This document shows positions 63,909 to 64,000 of a stretch of DNA of 64,000 nt, piece by piece. Source of the stretch: Vibrio intestinalis (GTDB lineage: Bacteria; Pseudomonadota; Gammaproteobacteria; Enterobacterales; Vibrionaceae); assembly GCF_025195085.2 (NCBI RefSeq), contig NZ_JANAVY020000008.1, forward strand, positions 79,260 through 143,259, written 5' to 3'. A program made the position numbers and the translations under genes. The notes below the pieces were generated by a model that ran no database searches, was not told the origin of the DNA, and saw only the letters and a list, made by a program, of their open reading frames with translations. Position 1 is the first letter of the stretch. Each line of letters starts with the position of its first letter.

Positions 63909-64000
63909 TGTAAAGAGAACTTTTGCTCTATAATCTTTGTCCCACGTAGCCTTATTCATCTTCCTTGGTACAGACACGCTCCCTTCTGACTTCCTGAAGA
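63900..64000 (-). CDS. C-terminal end of an opposing reading frame (partial, possible transposase)
   Basis: An open frame enters from the right edge on the minus strand and ends TAA at 63900-63902, giving 32 codons that include SVSVPRKMNKATWDKDYRAK. Basic and aromatic composition fits the tail of a transposase, but too little is visible to name a family. Confidence 0.3.
   Translation of the reverse strand, partial: FRKSEGSVSVPRKMNKATWDKDYRAKVLFTSA

Noticed and set aside
1..64000. CRISPR arrays, integron attC sites, tRNA or rRNA genes, prophage blocks
   Set aside because: No regularly spaced repeats, no attC-like arrays, no cloverleaf-like tRNA segment and no phage structural genes were recognised on either strand.

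Overview
The window comes from a gammaproteobacterium, almost certainly a Vibrio. The evidence is the VasX-like type VI effector with its immunity gene, the AcnD/PrpF type of methylcitrate operon, a fructose-family PTS cluster laid out like the V. cholerae mannose locus, and moderate-to-low GC with AT-rich accessory patches. No rRNA, tRNA, CRISPR array or complete mobile element was seen. Species cannot be fixed from the sequence alone.

Layout. (1) 1-4401: the end of a type VI secretion accessory operon, with an adaptor tail, a VasX-like membrane-active effector and its membrane immunity partner. (2) 4584-13014: a metallophore uptake island, with a TonB receptor, two fused ABC half-transporters of YbtP/YbtQ type, an AraC regulator, a compact RND/MMPL-like membrane protein and two Fur-box-like sites. 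(3) 13204-15631: a DUF4062 gene (possible defence), a PhzF-like isomerase and an ASCH protein. (4) 15754-24547: a complete 2-methylcitrate (propionate) operon with a GntR regulator and two matching operator-like sites. (5) 24801-29684: an orphan pseudopilin, catalase, a gene remnant, an aromatic amino acid permease and a conserved protein of unknown function. (6) 29773-35181: a second metallophore module (receptor, methyltransferase, MFS, AraC) with repeated operator-like words and a Fur-box-like site. (7) 35267-48277: a ten-gene catabolic operon running right to left (outer-membrane porin, PTS EIIBC, M20 hydrolase, RpiA, transketolase, transaldolase, HAD, Fe-alcohol dehydrogenase, ribulose-phosphate-epimerase-like enzyme, Cof phosphatase) with a divergent DeoR regulator. 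(8) 48328-53818: tiny membrane ORFs, a DMT exporter, a sodium/solute symporter, an AraC regulator and a glycine-amidinotransferase-like enzyme. (9) 53921-55252: a flavodoxin-fold reductase and an arylamine N-acetyltransferase. (10) 55293-62999: a mannose/fructose-type PTS cluster with ManA, an AraC regulator and a shared 19-bp motif. (11) 63076-64000: a TetR gene with two matching operators, a short possibly truncated target, and the end of an opposing reading frame.

How the parts work together. Two iron-uptake modules appear Fur-controlled and positively regulated by AraC proteins, but neither carries siderophore synthesis genes here. The PTS/pentose-phosphate operon looks like a self-contained route from an outer-membrane pore to glycolytic intermediates for an unidentified carbohydrate. 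The amidinotransferase locus pairs importer, enzyme and exporter, which suggests production and release of a guanidino compound. These last two loci, and the receptor-methyltransferase-MFS module, are the best candidates for undescribed biology.
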